NCBI RefSeq assembly: GCF_001579845.1 | Contig: NZ_CP007440.1 | Span: forward strand, 2,484,001-2,548,000 | Length of the DNA stretch: 64,000 nucleotides | Direction of reading: 5' to 3' | From: Rhodoplanes sp. Z2-YC6860 | GTDB taxonomy: Bacteria > Pseudomonadota > Alphaproteobacteria > Rhizobiales > Xanthobacteraceae | In this document: positions 41,474 to 51,127 of the stretch, one piece after another | Layout of the letters: each line of letters begins with the position of its first letter | How positions within the stretch are numbered: position 1 is the first letter of the stretch | The notes under the pieces: generated by a model | The model's input: only the letters and a program-made list of their open reading frames with translations | Database searches by the model: none | Told to the model about the DNA's origin: nothing | Translations under genes and position numbers: made by a program

Positions 41474-43227
41474 GCCGTCTGCTTCAGCCGGCCAAGTTCC
41501 GTGCGGATCAGGCGGCGATAGGGCCCGTCACGCCGCAACAGATGGTCGGGCGCGCCGTCCTCCATCACGCGTCCGTTTTCGAGCAGCACGATGCGGTCGA
41601 AGCCGCGCACGGTCGAAAGCCGGTGCGCGATCGCAATCACGGTGCGGCCCTGCATCAGGCGGCCGAGAGACTCACGGATCGCCTCTTCGGATTCGGAATC
41701 GAGCGCGGAGGTCGCCTCGTCGAGCAGCAGCAACGGCGCGTCGCGCAGGAATGCGCGCGCGATCGCGATGCGCTGTCGCTGACCGCCCGACAGCTTGAGG
41801 CCGCGGCTGCCAACGATGGTGTCGAAGCCCATCGGGAGGTCGTTGATGAACTCACAGCGCGCGGCGAGCGCCGCAGCAAGAACCATGTCGTCGCTTGCAT
41901 CGGGACGTCCGTAGCGGATGTTCTCCATCACGCTGCGCTGGAACAGCGACACGTCCTGCGGCACGATCGCAATCGACTCGCGAAGGCTGTCCTGGGTGAT
42001 GTGGGCAATGTCCTGACCGTCGATCAGGATGCGCCCGCCCTGGACCGCGTAGAACCTCTGCATCAGCGTGAATAGCGACGACTTGCCGGCGCCCGACTGG
42101 CCGATCAGGCCAACGCGCTGGCCGGGCTCGACCTCGAGATTGAAGTTGTTGAACACGCCGTGGCCGTCCGGATAACGGAACGAGACCCGTTCGAAGGTGA
42201 GCTTGGCGCCGGCCGGCACCAGCGGTTTGGCTTCGGGATGATCGGTCATCTCGTGGGGCACGAGCAACGTCGGCAGCGCCTCGGCGAGCCGCGCCATGTG
42301 CTGCGTGGCATCGACCAGCGCCACCGCAAGATCGCGCGTCGCGTGCAGGATGGTGAGCCCCAGCGTGCAGGCCAGGATGACGTCGCCGGTGGTCGCCTGG
42401 CCGCGCTGCCACAGCGCGATCGCCCAGGCGAGCAGCCCGATGGTCAGAAGGATCGTGAAGCTGGCGTGGATCAGGCGCAGCTTCTCCAGGTAACGGAGGC
42501 TGCGCTGGCGTGCTGTCAGTTCGAGGTCGACCACGCCATCGAAGCGCCGATGCTCGCGCCGCCGTCCGCCGAAGGCGCGGACCAGCGACACGTTGCTGAT
42601 GACGTCGACCATCTCGCCGTCGATGGCGGCGGCCTTGTCGGCAAATTCGTGATGCAGCGGTTGGCCGGCTGCCGCCAGGCGGAACATGAACAACACCATG
42701 ATGCCGGACAACAGCGACAAGCCGAGCGCCATCGGCACGCTCACAGTCGCGACCAAGGCGATGGCCGCAGCCGTTGCGACGCAGGGCGGCAGCACGTTCC
42801 AGATGAACAAATTCTCCAGCGTAAAAATGGCGTTTGAAGCAGCCGTGATGCGGCTCGACAGCGTTCCTGGTCCGCGCTCTGCGAAATAGGACAGCGAATG
42901 GCCGGTGAGGTGGCGGAACAGGTCGCGCCGCAAATCGCCTGTCACAGACACGAAAGTGGAACTGCTGACCCAGCCTGCGATGCGCCACAAAAGATTGTCG
43001 GCGGTAATTAGCGACACCAGCAGAGCGAACGCGGTCCAGACGCCAAGCGCTTGCGGTGCGCTCGACAACGCGTCGACCAGACTTTTCACGCCGTATTGAG
43101 TGCCAGTGGCGCATGCGACCGCCGCCAGGATCGCCGCGACGATGACGATGTGAGACGTTTTTCGTCGCCGCACATACGACAGAATGAAGGCGAAAGGGCG
43201 GTCTGCGTGGCGCTGTGGTTCATCCAT
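41464..43227 (-). CDS. ABC exporter, fused membrane and ATPase domains (MsbA-like)
   Basis: 587 residues from ATG 43227. A six-helix ABC membrane domain (residues about 20-320) is followed by an ATPase domain: Walker A GQSGAGKS, Q-loop VPQDVSLFQRSVMENIRYG, signature LSGGQRQR, Walker B LLLLDEATSALD and H-loop AHRL. It is a half-size exporter expected to work as a homodimer; lipid, peptide or drug export is possible. Its 3' end was reshaped by a 24-bp tandem duplication. It stands alone, divergent from a glycosyltransferase gene. Confidence 0.93.
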   Translation of the reverse strand: MDEPQRHADRPFAFILSYVRRRKTSHIVIVAAILAAVACATGTQYGVKSLVDALSSAPQALGVWTAFALLVSLITADNLLWRIAGWVSSSTFVSVTGDLRRDLFRHLTGHSLSYFAERGPGTLSSRITAASNAIFTLENLFIWNVLPPCVATAAAIALVATVSVPMALGLSLLSGIMVLFMFRLAAAGQPLHHEFADKAAAIDGEMVDVISNVSLVRAFGGRRREHRRFDGVVDLELTARQRSLRYLEKLRLIHASFTILLTIGLLAWAIALWQRGQATTGDVILACTLGLTILHATRDLAVALVDATQHMARLAEALPTLLVPHEMTDHPEAKPLVPAGAKLTFERVSFRYPDGHGVFNNFNLEVEPGQRVGLIGQSGAGKSSLFTLMQRFYAVQGGRILIDGQDIAHITQDSLRESIAIVPQDVSLFQRSVMENIRYGRPDASDDMVLAAALAARCEFINDLPMGFDTIVGSRGLKLSGGQRQRIAIARAFLRDAPLLLLDEATSALDSESEEAIRESLGRLMQGRTVIAIAHRLSTVRGFDRIVLLENGRVMEDGAPDHLLRRDGPYRRLIRTELGRLKQTAAA

Positions 43228-43494
43228 GAATGACTGATCTCGCGACTGACGAAAGCTGTTGGATTCAGAGACGGGTTTGATCACTCGATGTTGCAGCGTG
43301 TTGCGGAGCCCGACTTCCGCGAGATTGAAAGACGACTAGAAAACACCTGATAAGTTCCGGTGCGACGCAAAAATAATTCTCTGAAAGATTTTGGCTTTCG
43401 CGACTTATTACGCTGGCTGCCTGCACGTCACGGAGATTTTCAGGGGACGCGTCTCTTGGCAGCCGAGGCGGGGGCTCACAGCAGGAGAACGTTG

Positions 43495-44577
43495 ATGCGC
43501 ATTGCTCAGATCGCGCCACTCACCGAGGCCGTTCCGCCGAAGCTTTATGGGGGGACGGAGCGCGTGGTGCATTGGTTGACGGAGGAACTCGTGGCGCTGG
43601 GCCATGAGGTAACTTTGTACGCCAGCGGAGATTCACAAACGTCGGCCAAGCTTGAAGCGCCATGGCCGCGCGCGCTGCGCCTCGACAGCTCGATCCGCGA
43701 TCCCAATGCCTTGCACATCATGATGCTGGAACACGTGCGCCAGCGCGCGCATGAATTCGACATGCTGCACTTCCACCTCGATTACTATCCGTTCTCGCTC
43801 TTTGCACGGCAGGCCACGCCGTTCGTGACGACGTTGCACGGCCGGCTTGATCTTCCGGAGCACCAGCCGCTGTTCGCGACGTTTCCGACACTGCCGGTGA
43901 TCTCGATTTCGAACGCACAGCGGCGGCCGGTTCCTCATGCGGGATGGGTTCGGACCATCCATCATGGCCTGCCGGAAAAGCTGCTCACGCCGAAGTCCGT
44001 GAAGCCTGGCTATCTCGCCTTCCTCGGCCGCATTGCGCCGGAAAAAGGTGTCGACCGCGCCATTCGCATTGCCCGCGAGGTCGGCATTCCGCTGAAGATG
44101 GCAGCCAAGGTCGATCGCGCCGACCGCGAATATTACGAAGAGAAGATCAAGCACCTGATCGATGGCAAACACATCGAATACATCGGTGAGATCGCCGACC
44201 ATGAGAAATCGGAGTTCCTGAGCGGCGCGATCGGTCTCATGGTGACGATCGATTGGCCTGAGCCGTTTGGTCTGGTGATGATCGAAGCGATGGCCTGCGG
44301 CGCGCCGGTGATCGCGTTCAATCGCGGCTCGGTGCCCGAAATCATCGAGGAAGGCGTAACGGGTTTCATCTGCGAGGATGAGCAGGGCGCGATCGGTGCC
44401 GCTTACCGGCTCGGAGAGCTGTCACGTTCGCGAATTCGCGCGCGTTTCGAGGAGCGCTTCACGGCGAGACGGATGGCGCAGGACTATCTCGCGGCTTATC
44501 GCAGCCTGATGAATCAGGAGCATCCGCATCTCCGGCTGGTCGCGGACGGTCGCTCTGCGTTGATGCCGGCCGAATAG
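43495..44577 (+). CDS. Family 4 glycosyltransferase
   Basis: 360 residues from ATG 43495 with AGGAG upstream; the frame before it is unlikely to code. N-terminal MRIAQIAPLTEAVPPKLYGGTERVVHWLTEELVALGHEVTLYASGDS and C-terminal GRIAPEKGVDRAIRIAREVG, PEPFGLVMIEAMACGAPVIAFNRGSVPEII are the GT4 donor-binding landmarks. Retaining sugar transfer to an unknown acceptor. A strong terminator follows directly. The 267 bp before it show no clear promoter. Confidence 0.92.
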   Translation: MRIAQIAPLTEAVPPKLYGGTERVVHWLTEELVALGHEVTLYASGDSQTSAKLEAPWPRALRLDSSIRDPNALHIMMLEHVRQRAHEFDMLHFHLDYYPFSLFARQATPFVTTLHGRLDLPEHQPLFATFPTLPVISISNAQRRPVPHAGWVRTIHHGLPEKLLTPKSVKPGYLAFLGRIAPEKGVDRAIRIAREVGIPLKMAAKVDRADREYYEEKIKHLIDGKHIEYIGEIADHEKSEFLSGAIGLMVTIDWPEPFGLVMIEAMACGAPVIAFNRGSVPEIIEEGVTGFICEDEQGAIGAAYRLGELSRSRIRARFEERFTARRMAQDYLAAYRSLMNQEHPHLRLVADGRSALMPAE

Positions 44578-44592
44578 CGCACTCATCTTTAG

Positions 44593-44626
44593 AAAAGCTC
44601 CCGACCCATCGGGTCGGGAGCTTTTT
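44593..44626. terminator. Bidirectional intrinsic terminator
   Basis: AAAAGCTCCCGACCC and GGGTCGGGAGCTTTTT form a 15-bp stem with a 3-nt loop and T-runs on both strands. It lies between the convergent glycosyltransferase and MFS genes and serves both. Confidence 0.92.
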
Positions 44627-44639
44627 ATTGCGCTTCGTA

Positions 44640-45815
44640 TTACGTTTCTTGCGGCCGCGTCTCAGGCAGGAAGAGCAGGACCGCGAGGAAGGCCAGCATG
44701 GCGACGCTCGCGAGCCCCAGAAACGCGAAATGGGCGCCGATATAATCGGTGACCGCTCCGGCCAGCGTCGTGCTGAGAGCGCCGCCGATGCCGGCGATCA
44801 TGCCGACGATGCCGAGCGCCGAGTTGAACCGGCCGCTGCCGCGCGTCACGTCGGCAACGATCAGCGGCACCATGACACCGAGCGCCACCGCGCTGACTCC
44901 GTCGAAGATCTGGGCGGCCACGACCAGGGCCGGGTCGGTCACGCTCGCAAACAGCATGCCGCGCACAGCAAGCGCGGCAAAGCCTGCCAGAAGGATAGGT
45001 CTGCGGCCCCAGACCTTTGCCTTGTGGCCGGCCCAAGGCGCGATCAGCGCCACCACGATCTGCGGTACCACGATGCAGATCGCGATCATGATCGTGGCCC
45101 AGTCGCTGGAACGGCTGGTCAGCGCACTGCCCATCAGCGGCAGCATGGCGGCGTTGGCGAGATGAAAGAGCGCGACGCAGCAGGCAAGGATCAGCAGCGA
45201 GCGGTCCTTGAACAGGCTGATGAGCGGCGCCGGCGTCTCTCGTGGGGCGGTCGGCCCGCCATGGGCCTGCTCCGGCACGATCTCACGCGGCGCGATCTGG
45301 CGCAGCGCCAGCAAGGTCGGCACCAGCAGCAGGGCGGTCACGAAGAACACCGAACGCGCCGAGAAGAAATAGCCGCAAGCGCCCATCAGCGCCGCTGCAA
45401 AACCGTTTCCGATTGAAGCAAATCGCGCGTTGCGTCCGAGCCGTTCGCCGATGCCGGCGTGGCCGACAAGACCCAGCGCGATGGCCGCAATCGCCGGGCC
45501 GAGCACGCAACTCGCAATCGCATGAAACGTCGCCGCCGCAAGGATCGCCGGAAACACCGGAAAGACCGCATAGGTCAATGCTGCGCACGCGATGACGGCA
45601 ACCGCGATGCCGGCCACCACGCGTTCGGCGCGCGCCCAATCCACCAGAACGCCCGCGGGAACCTGCGAGAGAAGCGCCACGACGCCCGCAACACTCAGCA
45701 CCAGTCCGATGTCGGTCTGCGTCCATTTCTGGGTGGTCAGATAGACTGAGACGAACGGGCCAAATCCGGTCTGCACGTCGGCGACGCAGAACACGAACCA
45801 GTCGAGCCCTCGCAT
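44640..45815 (-). CDS. Major facilitator superfamily transporter
   Basis: 391 residues with about 12 hydrophobic segments. GLVLSVAGVVALLSQVPAGVLVDWARAERVV matches the loop 2-3 motif of MFS carriers, and GHKAKVWGRRPILLAGFAALAVRGMLF is its second-half counterpart. ATG 45815. Substrate cannot be told; drug- or sugar-type efflux is possible. Nothing is seen in the 146 bp upstream beyond partial inverted repeats. Confidence 0.9.
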   Translation of the reverse strand: MRGLDWFVFCVADVQTGFGPFVSVYLTTQKWTQTDIGLVLSVAGVVALLSQVPAGVLVDWARAERVVAGIAVAVIACAALTYAVFPVFPAILAAATFHAIASCVLGPAIAAIALGLVGHAGIGERLGRNARFASIGNGFAAALMGACGYFFSARSVFFVTALLLVPTLLALRQIAPREIVPEQAHGGPTAPRETPAPLISLFKDRSLLILACCVALFHLANAAMLPLMGSALTSRSSDWATIMIAICIVVPQIVVALIAPWAGHKAKVWGRRPILLAGFAALAVRGMLFASVTDPALVVAAQIFDGVSAVALGVMVPLIVADVTRGSGRFNSALGIVGMIAGIGGALSTTLAGAVTDYIGAHFAFLGLASVAMLAFLAVLLFLPETRPQET

Positions 45816-45961
45816 TGACCGTCGCGAAGGCGTCGAGGCGGGACCACCCTCATTCGGGGCGGGCGGAACAATGTGTAAGCCACGTTCCTTGGCTCGCGGC
45901 GACCCCCGCGGCCCATCCTCGATCCTGGACTGAATCCCCCGGGATGGTTCCGCCGACAGGA

Positions 45962-46534
45962 TTACTGCTCCGGCATTCTCGCAGTGATACGTGATTGTGC
46001 GAATCCGGGCGCGGCGCCCAGAACCATGATCGGCTTACCTTCCTGATATTGCGGTGCGGTCCGCACCTGGTCTCGGGTGAGGTCGATGGAAACCCCGTTG
46101 GCGCTGCCAAACCGCATCGCCGCCCAGTCAACCGCAACCTTGCGGCTGCCGACACCGAGAAAACCACCGAAGTCGATCACGGCGGCGCGGGTGGTGCCGG
46201 AACGATCGACGATCACGTCGACCACGCGCCCCATGTCCTCATTGGTGGCGCTGCGCACCGAAGTGCCGAGGATGCCGCGGCTCTCGTCTTTGTCGAGCAG
46301 CGTGGTCGGCGGGGTCAGCGGCGAATTGTTTTTCGGGCTTTCATCGGTGCCTGTTGCGGGCGCCAATGTCTCTTCATCTGCGACCTGGGTCGTGCCCATG
46401 CCCGTGGTGCTGGGGGAACTCTGGACTCGCTGCGATTGCTTCGCCTCGGATGCGACGATGAAACTCGCCGCGGTCAAAAACAGCAGGAGGGAGCAGCTTG
46501 CGACTGTTGTGGTAACCCAGCGACGATGGCCCAT
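45962..46534 (-). CDS. PRC-barrel domain protein with signal/anchor segment
   Basis: 190 residues from ATG 46534, preceded by GGAGG at 5 nt; the longer frame to 46765 is shadow. A hydrophobic segment (TTVASCSLLLFLTAASFIVA), a Ser/Thr/Pro-rich linker, then a PRC-barrel (GILGTSVRSATNEDMGRVVDVIVDRSGTTRAAVIDFGGFLGVGSRKVAVDW). Exported PRC-barrel proteins are common stress-associated proteins in rhizobia. An EcfG-type promoter lies directly upstream. Confidence 0.88.
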   Translation of the reverse strand: MGHRRWVTTTVASCSLLLFLTAASFIVASEAKQSQRVQSSPSTTGMGTTQVADEETLAPATGTDESPKNNSPLTPPTTLLDKDESRGILGTSVRSATNEDMGRVVDVIVDRSGTTRAAVIDFGGFLGVGSRKVAVDWAAMRFGSANGVSIDLTRDQVRTAPQYQEGKPIMVLGAAPGFAQSRITARMPEQ

Positions 46535-46569
46535 GAATACCTCCGACACCCGACGATGGCTAGCCGGGG

Positions 46570-46594
46570 AACGGCAAACCGCATCGGTTGTTCC
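46570..46594 (-). promoter_or_regulatory. EcfG-type general-stress promoter of the PRC-barrel gene
   Basis: GGAAC (46590-46594) and CGTT (46570-46573) on the minus strand, 16 nt apart, match the alphaproteobacterial EcfG sigma-factor consensus GGAAC-N16/17-CGTT. The -10 is 36 bp before the ATG. Confidence 0.7.
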
Positions 46595-46631
46595 GGCCTT
46601 GATCGTGACGGAGCTAAATTTTTTTTGCCGC

Positions 46632-48824
46632 TCAGGACGACAACACAATCGAGACCTGCATCTTTCCCTGTGCGCGCACGATATCGAGCGCGACCTGATC
46701 TCTGACGCGACGCACCCGCAAATCGACGCACGCCTCACCGAGTTGCAGGTTGCGCAGCAGCACATCGTCGATGAAGTGCGGCAGGCATGGATCGCGCAGC
46801 CGAATCTCGTTCCTGGCCGGATCGAACTCCAGTCCCAGCGAGGCTTCGAGCAGCGTAAACGGCGTGGCGCTGGCCCATGCCTGCGGCGAGCAGGCGACCG
46901 GATAGAGCGTGGGCCCGCGGCTCGCCTGGCGTTTGAAGCCGCAGAACAATTCCGGCAGCCGGCGCAGTTCCATATAGGTCGCGGCGTCGAACAGGCCCTT
47001 GAACAGCTGCGCCAGCGCGGATTTCAGGCCGTAGCGCGCAAAGCCCAGCGCAATCAGCGCGTTGTCGTGCGGCCAGACCGAGCCGTTGTGATACGACATC
47101 GGGTTATAGCGCGCCGCGCCCTTGGCCACGGTGCGAATGCCCCAACCTGAGAAGAACTGCGGGCTGAGCAGCGTGTCGGCGACCTTGGCGGCGCGCTCGG
47201 GACTCGCGATGCCACTGAACAGCACCTGGCCAGCGTTCGAAGCCAGCACTTTGCAGGGCTTTTTGTCGCCGTCGAGCGCCAGCGCGTAGCTGTTGAGTTC
47301 GGGACACCAGAATGCCGCTTCGAAACGGCTTCTGAGTTCATCCGCTTGCTGCTCGAGCTTCGCCGCACGGTCGAAGAGCCCCATGCGCCGTGCGCAACGC
47401 GCGGCCGCACGCCTTGCCGCAAACACATAGCCCTGCACTTCGGCCAGCGCGACGTCGCCCTCGACCAGGCTGCCGTCGGCACGGAAGATCGCATCGAAGG
47501 AATCCTTCCAGCCCTGATTGGCGAGCCCTTGTTCGGTGGCGCGGCGGTATTCGAGAAAGCCATCGCCATCCATGTCGCCATAGCGGTCGATCCACGTGAG
47601 CGCCGCGTCGATATTCGGCCAGAGTTCCTTGATGGTCGCAACGTCGTCGGTGCGGTCGAGATAAGCGCCGGCGAGCAGCACGTATAAAGGCGTCGCATCG
47701 ACGGTGCCGTAGTAAAGCCGGAACGGCACCTCGCCGAGCATCGCCATCTCGCCGGCGCGGGTTTCGTGCAGGATTTTGCCGGGCTGCGCGTCGGCGGCCG
47801 GATCGACCGTCTTGGCCTGGAAATGCGCGAGCCGGCGCAACACGCCGCGCGCCACTTTGGGATCGAACCACAGCATCTGCAGCGCGGTGATGATGCCGTC
47901 GCGGCCGAAGGTCGTCGAATACCAGGGGATGCCGGCGTAGGGATAAGGTCCGTGCGGCGTCTCGGTCAGCAGCATCGCGAGATCGGACGCCGAGCGGCAC
48001 AGCACCTCGTTGAGCAGCACGTTGGAGCTTTCGACCGTTGCCATGTCGGCTGTGGTGGCGCGTCGCTCGCGATGAGCGCCGATCAGCGCGCGCGAAAACG
48101 GTGTCTTGATGTCTTGCAGCGTGTCGCAGCCGATCGCGATGAACACCCGGGTGATTTCGCCGGGCGCCAGCACACACTCGTATTGCGCCTCGCTGTCGGA
48201 GAGCTTCGACGGCGGTGGATCGAACAGGATCGCGCTGCGGCGTGTCACAGCGTCGAGCCCATGATAGTTCAGCATCACCTCGCGGTCTTTTACCAGGGAT
48301 CGGGTCGCCGTGCCGCGCCGCGCGCGCTTGAGACCTCGCACCTCGAACAGGTCGGCGAAGTCGCTGTCGAAGCGCACCGCCAGACGCAGCGGCACCGGCC
48401 GGCTGCCGTGATTGCGGATGCCGATCCGCTGGAACGCCGTCCCGCGCCAGAGAAACGTCGTGCGCAGGATGTGCAGCGTGTCCTTGTGCAGCACGAGCTG
48501 ATTGTCGCGGAAGACGTCCGGATTGGTCAGATCGGCCGCCAGCACCGAATTGTCATCGCGCACATTGCAGCCCAGCAGCAGCGGCTGGAAATCGTTGATC
48601 GTCAATTCGAGCCGCGACAGGTATCGCGTGTCATTGTGGAAGAGGCCGTCTGGCCCGTTTTCCGACGCGCCGATGTCGCCGTGATTGTCCATCACCAGAA
48701 AGGTGTCGTCGGATTTCAGCGAGCATTGCGGCCGGCTGCCGACCCCGGTCGTGGCGACATAGAACGGCGTTTCCTGTGCGATCTCGATGGGGCGACTGAC
48801 GGGGGAGGTGGCTGCGAGGGACAT
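46632..48824 (-). CDS. Glycogen debranching-like amylo-alpha-1,6-glucosidase family protein
   Basis: 730 residues from ATG 48824; an in-frame TTG at 48845 is possible. The N-terminal GDE_N_bis domain (TFLVMDNHGDIGASENGPDGLFHNDTRYLSRLEL) precedes an (alpha/alpha)6-barrel (YAGIPWYSTTFGRDGIITALQMLWF; GNxG-type NQGWKDSFDAIF; YHNGSVWPHDNALIALG). It probably trims or hydrolyses alpha-glucans. An EcfG promoter upstream ties it to the general stress response, as is usual for glycogen and trehalose genes in this group. Confidence 0.9.
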   Translation of the reverse strand: MSLAATSPVSRPIEIAQETPFYVATTGVGSRPQCSLKSDDTFLVMDNHGDIGASENGPDGLFHNDTRYLSRLELTINDFQPLLLGCNVRDDNSVLAADLTNPDVFRDNQLVLHKDTLHILRTTFLWRGTAFQRIGIRNHGSRPVPLRLAVRFDSDFADLFEVRGLKRARRGTATRSLVKDREVMLNYHGLDAVTRRSAILFDPPPSKLSDSEAQYECVLAPGEITRVFIAIGCDTLQDIKTPFSRALIGAHRERRATTADMATVESSNVLLNEVLCRSASDLAMLLTETPHGPYPYAGIPWYSTTFGRDGIITALQMLWFDPKVARGVLRRLAHFQAKTVDPAADAQPGKILHETRAGEMAMLGEVPFRLYYGTVDATPLYVLLAGAYLDRTDDVATIKELWPNIDAALTWIDRYGDMDGDGFLEYRRATEQGLANQGWKDSFDAIFRADGSLVEGDVALAEVQGYVFAARRAAARCARRMGLFDRAAKLEQQADELRSRFEAAFWCPELNSYALALDGDKKPCKVLASNAGQVLFSGIASPERAAKVADTLLSPQFFSGWGIRTVAKGAARYNPMSYHNGSVWPHDNALIALGFARYGLKSALAQLFKGLFDAATYMELRRLPELFCGFKRQASRGPTLYPVACSPQAWASATPFTLLEASLGLEFDPARNEIRLRDPCLPHFIDDVLLRNLQLGEACVDLRVRRVRDQVALDIVRAQGKMQVSIVLSS

Positions 48825-48883
48825 GAGCGCGATCCGCTCCGACAATTCGGTTCGACGTTGCGCCTGCCGGCGGATTCGTCCTT

Positions 48884-48909
48884 AACGGCGAAATAGCGAA
48901 AGAAGTTCC
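48884..48909 (-). promoter_or_regulatory. EcfG-type general-stress promoter of the debranching gene
   Basis: GGAAC (48905-48909) and CGTT (48884-48887) on the minus strand, 17 nt apart, match the EcfG consensus. The -10 is 60 bp before the ATG at 48824 and 39 bp before the alternative TTG. Confidence 0.72.
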
Positions 48910-49077
48910 CGCCTTACGGTCCGCCGAAATCAATGTGAGAACGGCCGCCATTTGACATGGCTGCAGCAACACACTCGCGGAACTGCGCTCTTTTTGCAGG
49001 CGGTAGCATTCTGCTAGCGTGCCCCTTAACGTACCAAGCGCCGGTGGAATCGCTCGTTTCGCCAAAGGATTGTATTG

Positions 49078-50583
49078 ATGCACTCGTCAACTGAAGCTTT
49101 GCTGCTCAAAGGCGCCCATGTCATCGATCCCGGCCAGGGAATCGACGGCATCCGGGATATCGCGCTGGAGAACGGCAAGATCAGGCCGGTTGCGGGACTG
49201 CCGCCCGACGTCAAGACCATCGACCTGAGCGGCTCCTATCTTACGCCCGGCTGGATCGACATCCACGTCCACGTCTACGGCACCTTGGGCTTTGCCGATC
49301 CGGACAGCATCGGCGTGTGCCAGGGCGTGACCTCGTACGTGGAGGCCGGCGGTCCCGGGATCGGCACCCTCGACGAGTTCATGGCGCTGCTCAGCAGCCA
49401 GACCAAGACCACGCTTTATGCCGGTCCTTACATCCGTCCGCTCGGCATTCTCGGTTTGAACTTCATCGAGTCCGACGTCCGCACGCTGACCGACATCCCG
49501 ATCACCCAATGGATCGATTTTCACAAGGCCCATCCCGGCCTTCTTCGCTACATCAAGGTGGGCGCCTTCTCGGGCTACGGCTATGGCCCGACCAAGATCG
49601 GCAAGGGTCTCGCCGAAATTCTCAACCTGCCGCTCTATGCACACATCGGCGAGCATCAGCTCCAGCCGGGCAACGATTCCGCGTACGAGGTCTACCGGGT
49701 GTCGGAGGCGGGCGACATCGTCACACACATCTATCACGGCAACGATTGCGGCATCCTCGATCGCGACGGCAGGATCCTGCCGGTGGTGCAGGAGGCGAAG
49801 AACCGCGGCGTGCTGTTCGATGTCGGTTTCGGCGGATTCAACTTCTCCTGGCGAGTCGCCGAGCGCGCCTGGGCGCAGGGCTTCTTCCCCGACATCATCA
49901 GCTCGGATCTGCAGCAGTTCAACGTCGCGGGGCCGGCCTATTCGCTAGCCAATGTCATGGCCTGCTTCATGAAGCTCGGCATGTCGCTGAACGACGCGAT
50001 CGAGAAGGTGACGATCGCGCCGGCCAAGGCGCTGCACATGACCGACATCGCGGGCACTTTGAAGCCCGGCCTGCCGGCCGACATCACGGTGTTCAAGGTC
50101 GAAAAGGGCGCCTACACGCTGACCGACACCACGAACCACACGCGGCCGTTCGACACGCGAATCGTGCCGACCATCACGTTCAAGAACGGTGAGCGGATCG
50201 ATTGCGACATGGAGCGCTGCCAGGACGAGCGCAACTGGCTCATCCAGATCGCCGAGGACCACGAGCCGGAGGGCATGAAAAAGCTGACCGGCCCGCAGAT
50301 TGCGTTTCTCGGCGCGCTGGCCGCCAAGCTCGCGCCGATCCACTGGGACGAGTTCTCGGTCGCGACGCTGGATTACGACAAGGCGCTGATCCTGCAGGCG
50401 GCGTTCCATCAGGTGCGCAAGGAACAGAACATCCCGCTGCGCGACGCGCTGACCGCGGTGTTCGATCTTTATCTCGATCACCCCTTCAGCATGCAGATCG
50501 GGCTGTTCCTGCTGCGGCTCGACCGCAGCTTTGCGCTCGAACGCATGCGCAAGGTCGCCTCCACGCAGCGGATGGTGGCGTAA
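49078..50583 (+). CDS. Amidohydrolase-superfamily protein with C-terminal extension
   Basis: 501 residues from ATG 49078 (AAGGA upstream). Metal-binding HVHV follows the YLTPGWIDIH strand, with later HIGEHQ, HIYHG and SSDLQQF supplying further ligands; ADITVFKVEKG closes the composite beta-sandwich. It is closest in feel to the deacetylase/dihydroorotase-like subgroup. After about residue 370 a 120-residue helical tail (CQDERNWLIQIAEDHEPEGMKKLTG...) is not part of the usual fold. It is coupled to a small Rieske protein gene 1 bp downstream. Substrate unknown. Confidence 0.87.
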   Translation: MHSSTEALLLKGAHVIDPGQGIDGIRDIALENGKIRPVAGLPPDVKTIDLSGSYLTPGWIDIHVHVYGTLGFADPDSIGVCQGVTSYVEAGGPGIGTLDEFMALLSSQTKTTLYAGPYIRPLGILGLNFIESDVRTLTDIPITQWIDFHKAHPGLLRYIKVGAFSGYGYGPTKIGKGLAEILNLPLYAHIGEHQLQPGNDSAYEVYRVSEAGDIVTHIYHGNDCGILDRDGRILPVVQEAKNRGVLFDVGFGGFNFSWRVAERAWAQGFFPDIISSDLQQFNVAGPAYSLANVMACFMKLGMSLNDAIEKVTIAPAKALHMTDIAGTLKPGLPADITVFKVEKGAYTLTDTTNHTRPFDTRIVPTITFKNGERIDCDMERCQDERNWLIQIAEDHEPEGMKKLTGPQIAFLGALAAKLAPIHWDEFSVATLDYDKALILQAAFHQVRKEQNIPLRDALTAVFDLYLDHPFSMQIGLFLLRLDRSFALERMRKVASTQRMVA

Positions 50584-50584
50584 G

Positions 50585-50953
50585 ATGTCGGATCAAACGA
50601 TTGCTCCCGAGCCGCAATCGGCGGAGGCTGTTGTCGAGCCGGCCTGGCAGTTGCTCGATGACGTGAACCCTGCAACAGCCGAGTTTCCGGCGCTCGCCCG
50701 CGTCGGCGATGAGCGCATCCTGGTGTTCAAGATCGGCGACGGCTTCCGCGGCGTCGAGCGCGGTTGCCCGCATCAGCAACGCTCACTGCACGACGCGTTT
50801 TTGCAGGGCAACGAAACCATGATCCGCTGCCGCTGGCACAACTACGTGTTCCGGCTGCGCGACGGCAAAAGCGTCAACTGCCCGGGCTTCAAGCTGAAGG
50901 TGTTCGACGTGAAGCTGGAGAACGGCGCGCTGTTGGCTCGGCGGGCGGCGTAG
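50585..50953 (+). CDS. Small Rieske [2Fe-2S] protein
   Basis: 122 residues from ATG 50585. The cluster ligands are C61/H63 (GCPHQQRSL) and C82/H85 (RCRWHNYVF), as in Rieske ferredoxins of oxygenase systems. It has no membrane segment, so it should be a soluble electron carrier. Pairing with an amidohydrolase is unusual. It could feed the ring-hydroxylating oxygenase encoded 4 kb away, though that operon is on the other strand. Confidence 0.9.
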   Translation: MSDQTIAPEPQSAEAVVEPAWQLLDDVNPATAEFPALARVGDERILVFKIGDGFRGVERGCPHQQRSLHDAFLQGNETMIRCRWHNYVFRLRDGKSVNCPGFKLKVFDVKLENGALLARRAA

Positions 50954-50972
50954 CACAACAACGCACTCCCGA

Positions 50973-51080
50973 TCCGTCATCCTGAGGCGCCCGCCGAAGG
51001 CGGGCCTCGAAGGATGCGGCCCAGGATTTTTGGGGCCGTCGCCCTTCGAGGCTCGCTTCGCTCGCGCCTCAGGGTGACGG
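50973..51080. repeat. Dispersed palindromic repeat, copy C
   Basis: Same family and orientation as copy B, starting CCGTCATCCTGAGGCGCC and ending GCGCCTCAGGGTGACGG. It lies between the convergent Rieske and ABC permease genes. Confidence 0.9.
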
Positions 51081-51127
51081 AGATAGTCTGCCCGGGTTCC
51101 TAGGACGTCGGACTACAGCATCCTGAT

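Noticed and set aside
43228-43494. EcfG-like GGAAC on the minus strand upstream of the ABC exporter
   Set aside because: No CGTT at 16 or 17 nt; the nearest similar bases are two positions too far.
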